From Candidatus Uhrbacteria bacterium (GTDB lineage: Bacteria; Patescibacteriota; Patescibacteriia; UBA9934): a stretch of DNA of 17,225 bases. Under the pieces are notes generated by a model. The model saw only the letters and a list, made by a program, of their open reading frames with translations, was not told where the DNA came from and ran no database searches. Shown here piece by piece: positions 12,975 to 17,225 of the stretch. The stretch is taken from the NCBI GenBank assembly GCA_003518105.1, contig DOZH01000007.1, forward strand, positions 19,500-36,724, written 5' to 3'. Position numbers and translations under genes: made by a program. The first letter of the stretch is position 1; each line of letters begins with the position of its first letter.

Positions 12975-13982
12975 TTACGAACCCATGAACTCTGCCGCCG
13001 AGGGCAGGATTGCATCCAGGGGCGGATTCTCGAAAACCGACGGACCAACACCATCAGACGGCGGAGCGAAGAAACCGAGTGGGTTGCCAGTGATGGCATT
13101 CATGACAACAATCTCCTCCCTGGTGATCTTGTGAATCGCCCGCCAATTGGTGCTGCTCGACATGAGCTGGAGTACGTAGGCCATGATGCCACGGTACATC
13201 ACCGCATGATCGTGATCAGTGTTCCGCTTATCCTCCAACGGCTCACCAATCGCCACCTCACCAAGCGCTCCCAAGTCGTGGTGACGCTCCCACAAGTCCA
13301 TGAGCATCGCCATCTCGATGGCATACCTGGTCGCCCCCCGCATGATTCGCAGATCACGCCACCGAAGCATCATCTGACCACACAGTACCCACTGCATGGC
13401 CCCTACCTGCATGTAGGGAATACCCGGCAGCCCCAGGAAGGCAAGCATACCCTCGTTGTTCCGGCAAAGTGAAGCCAGCTTCACGATTCGCACACTCTCT
13501 CCCCACTGGTGCCACCCGGACATCAACAAACCGATGATGTCGAGCTGAGCCAGGTTCTTGATGTCGGCATCCAGGAAGAAGACCCGAGCATTAGCCGACG
13601 TCTGCCTGCGCTCGAGCTCCAGGCAGGCGGCGAACATCGCCGTTCCCTTGCCACACAACCTGGCTGGGTCAATGCCGTACTCCGTCTGCAGCCTCTCGAC
13701 CACGACCGGAGTCAGGATCTCATCCTGATCGAGCACCACCACACCCAAACGTCTGGCCCTGTCCGCCGTGTCGTCAACACTGTGATTTACAATCACGAGG
13801 ATTTGGCTGGGATCGAAGCCCATTTCGATGAGCAGATAGCCCAACGTACTGGCAATCTTCGTCCCTTCATTGCGAGCCGGTACGATCACGATGTCGGTCT
13901 TGCGAACCGTCGCGACCGGACTCAATGCCCGCGCCTCCGAAAACGGCAAATGCCGCACCTGTCGCCGAATAACGCTGTTCAT
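12975..13982 (-). CDS. GT-A glycosyltransferase, glucosyl-3-phosphoglycerate synthase-like
   Basis: This 335-residue protein has a GT2-type nucleotide-sugar fold. The first strand is IVIVPARNEG (31-40), followed by VNHSVDDTADRARRLG (65-80), GKGTAMF (111-117), and FFLDADI (135-141) with the metal-binding DAD at 138-140. A C-terminal region with RYAIEMAMLMDLWERHHDLGALGEVAIG resembles the acceptor-side segment of glucosyl-3-phosphoglycerate synthases. That reaction makes the precursor of the compatible solute glucosylglycerate; the exact donor and acceptor are inference. No membrane segment is seen. AGGAGGG (13991-13997) lies 8 nt before the ATG, a classic SD unlike the neighbouring leaderless genes. 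The gene is GC-rich by eye. An upstream nucleotidyltransferase could supply an activated sugar, and the HAD enzyme downstream could remove a phosphate (inference). Confidence 0.78.
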   Translation of the reverse strand: MNSVIRRQVRHLPFSEARALSPVATVRKTDIVIVPARNEGTKIASTLGYLLIEMGFDPSQILVIVNHSVDDTADRARRLGVVVLDQDEILTPVVVERLQTEYGIDPARLCGKGTAMFAACLELERRQTSANARVFFLDADIKNLAQLDIIGLLMSGWHQWGESVRIVKLASLCRNNEGMLAFLGLPGIPYMQVGAMQWVLCGQMMLRWRDLRIMRGATRYAIEMAMLMDLWERHHDLGALGEVAIGEPLEDKRNTDHDHAVMYRGIMAYVLQLMSSSTNWRAIHKITREEIVVMNAITGNPLGFFAPPSDGVGPSVFENPPLDAILPSAAEFMGS

Positions 13983-14069
13983 CTTCTATACCCTCCTACG
14001 CTGCATTGTTCTTCTCTGCTACTGCGCGGTCACCAGCCCTATGCTGACGACCACACCTCAGCAGACAAG

Positions 14070-14819
14070 CTAACCCAACCGATTCCACAACTCCATAAAC
14101 AGCAGTCTCTGGGTCACGAACAACCCCCTATTCTCCATAATCAGACCCATCAGCTCCCCAGTCTTACCCAAAAATATGTAAGCCACCTTGCCGCCGTAAA
14201 TAAGAATGTACGTCGGTGTACCCTCTATCGCTTTAATCCACTTACGCTCGTCCAGTCCTGCTGTCGAACCGTGCGTACCTAAAGCAATAGTTTTTACCGT
14301 AACTCCAGCCCCAATACGCTCAGCGGTATAGTCCGGGAAGGAAGCATATAAACCAGCATCACGCACGGCACTGGAGGAATATACATAATATTCTTTGTCA
14401 TTCTCCGCTGCCATCGTTTCTAAAATATCCTCCAAAATAGCCCTAATACCCTCTTGACCTTCGTACATTCTAGCCGCCGGGTGCTTATCACCATTATCGT
14501 AGAGCGACTCTAGTTCCGGGACTAAATGATCTAACGCAGTATTGGCTCTAGCTACAGCCCTAGTTCTCTCTTCCGCCAATTCCTTCAATTTATCAGGTGG
14601 TGAGGCCACAAAATACTGCCGCGTCTTTTCATTATAATAACGAGCCAAGCCACTGACCTGCAACGCCTTAAGCAAATCAAAAACCGTTCCCCGGTTCAAA
14701 CCAGTAGCGGCCGCCATTTGACGGACAGAAGAAGGGCCTTCTTTCAGCAAGGCAAGGTAAACTCGAGCCTCTTTTAGGCCTAACCCTAGCTCCATTAAGA
14801 TTGATTCATAAGGTTCCAT
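14070..14819 (-). CDS. TrmB-family transcriptional regulator
   Basis: This 249-residue protein has an N-terminal winged helix-turn-helix (about 1-75) with LGLGLKEARVYLALLKEG, the recognition segment AAATGLNRGTVFDLLKAL (36-53) and the wing RYYNEKTRQYFVASPP. A helical linker follows (about 77-110), then a C-terminal domain (about 115-249, RMYEGQEGIRAIL onward) of the type that follows the HTH in many TrmB-like regulators and is thought to sense ligand. TrmB proteins often control sugar metabolism genes. It lies directly downstream of the nucleotidyltransferase gene, whose promoter has a perfect dyad (15657-15678), so that is a candidate target. A small hairpin, TGCTGA/TCAGCA (14042-14063), follows the stop without a T run. 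Confidence 0.82.
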   Translation of the reverse strand: MEPYESILMELGLGLKEARVYLALLKEGPSSVRQMAAATGLNRGTVFDLLKALQVSGLARYYNEKTRQYFVASPPDKLKELAEERTRAVARANTALDHLVPELESLYDNGDKHPAARMYEGQEGIRAILEDILETMAAENDKEYYVYSSSAVRDAGLYASFPDYTAERIGAGVTVKTIALGTHGSTAGLDERKWIKAIEGTPTYILIYGGKVAYIFLGKTGELMGLIMENRGLFVTQRLLFMELWNRLG

Positions 14820-14825
14820 ACGACA

Positions 14826-14854
14826 AACCTACACTACAACAAAAAAGCTGTCAA
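14826..14854 (-). promoter_or_regulatory. Promoter of the TrmB gene, -35 inside a terminator
   Basis: A consensus -35, TTGACA (14849-14854), and a weak -10, TAGGTT (14826-14831), are separated by exactly 17 bp. The -10 ends 6 nt before the ATG, so the mRNA would be leaderless. The -35 is part of the 3' stem arm of the upstream gene's terminator. Confidence 0.55.
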
Positions 14855-14870
14855 TTATTTTATTGACAGC
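14841..14870 (-). terminator. Terminator of the nucleotidyltransferase gene
   Basis: On the - strand GCTGTCAAT (14862-14870) and ATTGACAGC (14847-14855) form a perfect 9-bp stem with a 6-nt loop, followed by six Ts (14841-14846). Confidence 0.85.
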
Positions 14871-14887
14871 CAAATTCAGCTAATTAC

Positions 14888-15652
14888 TTACATTTTGTGC
14901 TCTTTTTTGTTAAAAACCTCTTCAGCTCTACTCAACTCATCCAACGTATTGACACCCATCACATCTAAAGGGTCAGCACTAGCGGTTACGATTGGTCGTC
15001 CTTCACTTACCGCGAGCGGAATAACATCGGTCAAATAGAACTCCTGACTAGCATTTTCCGTATCAAGTTTAGGTAATTGCTGCCACAACCAAGCACACGG
15101 AAAGGCATATAACGCCGGATTTACCTCCCTAATTTGCTTCTCCGTCTCCGTACAATCCTTTACCTCACGAATATCTTCAACCTCTCCCTTACTCCCTCGA
15201 AGAATCCTTCCCCAACTCACAAAAGCATCATATGGCGCCTCGTAATTAGGTACGGTACTCGTCAACATCGCCACAGAATCAGGTTGTTCATCATGCAATT
15301 TCACCAATTCAACCAACGTCGACGCTGGAATAAACGGATGATCACCATATAAAACCACCACCGAATCTGCCCCCTCAAGCGCCTCTTTAGCCTGCAAAAC
15401 TGCGTGCCCCGTCCCCAACTGCTCACTCTGTACAGCGTAATCACACACGTCGCCGAGCGTCGTCTTAAACAACTCCAAAGAATCCGGCGCCACCACCACG
15501 ATCGGTCGCAGATCAACCTCACTACTAACAACACTGCTAATCAAATGAGCAATCATCGGCCGGCCACTAATCGCCACCAAGGGCTTGGGCAGCTCAGACG
15601 CCATCCTCTTGCCCTTCCCCGCAGCCAAAATTACCACTCTCGTCTTTACCAT
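14888..15652 (-). CDS. GlmU-type nucleotidyltransferase (uridylyltransferase domain only)
   Basis: This 254-residue protein has the nucleotidyltransferase fold of GlmU's N-terminal half: VVILAAGKGKRM (6-17) with catalytic Lys at 23, QSEQLGTGHAVLQAKEAL (75-92), VVLYGDHPFI (99-108, Asp104 for Mg), IREVNPALYAF (acceptor-site Asn), EFYLTDVIPLA and DVMGVNTLDELS. GlmU makes UDP-GlcNAc from GlcNAc-1-P and UTP. The left-handed beta-helix acetyltransferase half is absent, so another enzyme would have to supply the acetylated substrate, or the sugar differs. The ATG at 15652 is preferred over an in-frame TTG at 15670 that lies inside the promoter dyad. It begins a separate transcription unit and ends at a strong terminator. 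Confidence 0.85.
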   Translation of the reverse strand: MVKTRVVILAAGKGKRMASELPKPLVAISGRPMIAHLISSVVSSEVDLRPIVVVAPDSLELFKTTLGDVCDYAVQSEQLGTGHAVLQAKEALEGADSVVVLYGDHPFIPASTLVELVKLHDEQPDSVAMLTSTVPNYEAPYDAFVSWGRILRGSKGEVEDIREVKDCTETEKQIREVNPALYAFPCAWLWQQLPKLDTENASQEFYLTDVIPLAVSEGRPIVTASADPLDVMGVNTLDELSRAEEVFNKKEHKM

Positions 15653-15656
15653 AATG

Positions 15657-15678
15657 GCCAAATAGTACAATATTTGGC
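15657..15678 (-). promoter_or_regulatory. Candidate operator over the nucleotidyltransferase promoter
   Basis: A perfect inverted repeat, GCCAAATA-N6-TATTTGGC, spans 22 bp and overlaps a TACTAT -10 box (15662-15667) 9 nt before the ATG. A protein bound here would block transcription. The adjacent TrmB regulator is the natural candidate. Confidence 0.5.
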
Positions 15679-15712
15679 TAAATTATGCAATGAACCAACC
15701 TCTGACTCACAC

Positions 15713-16636
15713 TTAAAGACCAAACTTCTTATTAAATTCTACCAACTTCTCACGAGTCCAAGGTTCATCAATTCCGTGTACGCCACCAGAGAAAAACTCA
15801 GCATCTTTTTCAACCTCTTCCTCTAACTCTTCCTTCTTTGAAGAGAAATTATCTACACGAGCTGCGTTGAGATTGCTTAGCTCAATTTTACCTTGCTTTA
15901 GAGCATCAATTTTGACTGCACTCATCTTAATATTTTCCATTAATTCCTCAATTTTCTGCATTCCTGCCGAAAGATCACTAATCAATTTCTTTCTCTCGGC
16001 CAACAACCTCTTAGCCTCCCTCAACGAACTACGGTGAATCAATTTCTCAAGGATATTATCGTCTGCATACTTATCAACACCATGTTGAAGTCCTTGAAGA
16101 CGTATATCAGCATGATTGAATGCACTTTTACATTGTTTAAACTTATCATCTAAATATGATAGCGCATTCTCAGCCGTCATTAATACGTCCCTATCAGGAA
16201 TAAGATGAGCATCAGCAATCGGATCCATCGTCGATGAGAGCGCCTCCGTTAAACTTTTTGGGATTTCGTACTCTAAGCTCTCCGCTTCGCTTAATTCCTT
16301 ATTTATTTTAGCAAGTTCAGTTTTATAATTAAGTTCATTCTCATGATTAACTTCAACCAACTCCTTCAACTCATCTCGATGTTTATGAGCAATCTGCCTT
16401 CTTAAATCGATAGCTGATTCAACCAACGGATCAATACTTAATGCATCTTCATCGGTATCAAACGATTCAATCCGTTTTCTCTTTAAAAAGTCTGCGTGAA
16501 TATCACCAGGATGAGCTGCGAACTCAATAATTTGAATGTCTCGATCCGTAAACACTGCCGCACTTTTCTTTATATTTTCATCACTTTTAGCTAACTCAGC
16601 TCCCGACTCATCCTGCTCACTCTCTCCCTTAGCCAT
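15713..16636 (-). CDS. Hypothetical coiled-coil protein
   Basis: This 307-residue, very charged, Glu/Lys-rich soluble protein has no signal peptide or membrane segment. The N-terminal 30 residues are acidic and probably disordered (ESEQDESGAELAKSDE). Long helical heptad-like stretches, likely coiled coil, cover about 75-120 (LVESAIDLRRQIAHKHRDEL onward) and about 200-260 (SLREAKRLLAERKKLISDLS onward). The C-terminus ends with GIDEPWTREKLVEFNKKFGL. The family is not recognised. The ATG at 16636 is chosen because the longer reading to 16669 runs through an AT-rich promoter-like stretch (GATAAT at 16647-16652). The gene is more AT-rich by eye than its neighbours. It lies between the rRNA operon and the nucleotidyltransferase. 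Confidence 0.7.
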   Translation of the reverse strand: MAKGESEQDESGAELAKSDENIKKSAAVFTDRDIQIIEFAAHPGDIHADFLKRKRIESFDTDEDALSIDPLVESAIDLRRQIAHKHRDELKELVEVNHENELNYKTELAKINKELSEAESLEYEIPKSLTEALSSTMDPIADAHLIPDRDVLMTAENALSYLDDKFKQCKSAFNHADIRLQGLQHGVDKYADDNILEKLIHRSSLREAKRLLAERKKLISDLSAGMQKIEELMENIKMSAVKIDALKQGKIELSNLNAARVDNFSSKKEELEEEVEKDAEFFSGGVHGIDEPWTREKLVEFNKKFGL

Positions 16637-16700
16637 ACAAAGTATTATTATCTTGCACAATAATACCAATTAACTACACCCCCGCAATTAAGTTATCAAC

Positions 16701-16723
16701 ACAAAACAGGCCTCTCGGCCTGT
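16701..16723 (-). terminator. Terminator of the rRNA operon
   Basis: On the - strand ACAGGCC (16717-16723), loop GAGA and GGCCTGT (16706-16712) are followed by a short T run. It lies about 24 nt after the 3' end of 5S rRNA. Confidence 0.8.
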
Positions 16724-16746
16724 CTTATTCTTGCAAAAAGGTTCTT

Positions 16747-16860
<114 letters not shown>

Positions 16861-16907
16861 AAAAATCCTTTTACAGTTTGCATTGTGGAAACGATTGATG
16901 AAAACGA

Positions 16908-16941
16908 ACTGTATTGTTAATTACTTTAATTAACAATCAGT
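16908..16941. other. 23S-5S spacer hairpin
   Basis: A perfect 11-bp inverted repeat (16913-16923 with 16927-16937) around a 3-nt loop extends by ACTG/CAGT across one bulged base. It lies just after the 23S 3' end and is a plausible processing signal. Confidence 0.5.

Positions 16942-17225
<284 letters not shown>

Noticed and set aside
8373..12975. Integron-like attC sites after the GC-rich genes (GTTAGAC at the 11002 stop)
   Set aside because: Only one of three stops matches GTTRRRY, no RYYYAAC partner is found beyond the hairpins, and no integrase is present.

Overview
The window most resembles Candidate Phyla Radiation (Patescibacteria) DNA. Many genes seem to lack a leader: a TATACT/TATAAT-like -10 box lies about 8 nt upstream of the ATG, with no Shine-Dalgarno (SD) site. 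Other CPR-like traits are a large share of hypothetical proteins, an endonuclease Q homologue, short gene versions (a GlmU-like uridylyltransferase without its acyltransferase domain) and a FG-GAP/L,D-transpeptidase surface protein. This lineage guess is inference. UGA is used as a stop (1096-1098, 6408-6410), so the UGA=Gly code of some CPR groups does not apply.

Left half (about 100-8290), all on the + strand: PfkB kinase; IolC-C-terminal-type (DUF2090) aldolase; second PfkB kinase; single-pass membrane-anchored hypothetical protein; D-2-hydroxyacid dehydrogenase overlapping an MFS transporter; tRNA-Ala(UGC); secreted FG-GAP + YkuD protein; and a tiny Ala/Lys-rich histone-tail-like protein. 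The kinase-aldolase-kinase run looks like a small sugar or sugar-acid phosphate module, with the two halves of a classical IolC on separate adjacent genes.

Right half (about 8370-17225), all on the - strand. Read in the direction of transcription from the right edge: 23S rRNA 3' end, 5S rRNA, coiled-coil protein, GlmU-like nucleotidyltransferase, TrmB-type regulator, GT-A glycosyltransferase (glucosyl-3-phosphoglycerate synthase-like), Gfo/Idh/MocA oxidoreductase, HAD-like hydrolase, integral membrane protein, endonuclease Q family protein and an orphan protein. The halves converge at 8284-8418, where two terminators stand back to back.

The most unusual feature is a family of three long foldable intergenic elements (A 1099-1305, B 3247-3410, C 7809-7929). 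A and B share boundary motifs and a conserved tandem-GA/internal-loop module, while their basal stems differ in sequence but keep pairing. B and C share an almost identical 22-nt apical loop and its flanks on stems that also covary. I recognise no known RNA class, and this is the best candidate here for an undescribed system. Also notable are promoter elements embedded inside terminators (4187-4225, 14826-14870), a G-rich palindrome inserted in frame into a coding sequence (3635-3675), and three GC-rich genes with SD starts that share CGCGT plus a GC hairpin right after their stops.
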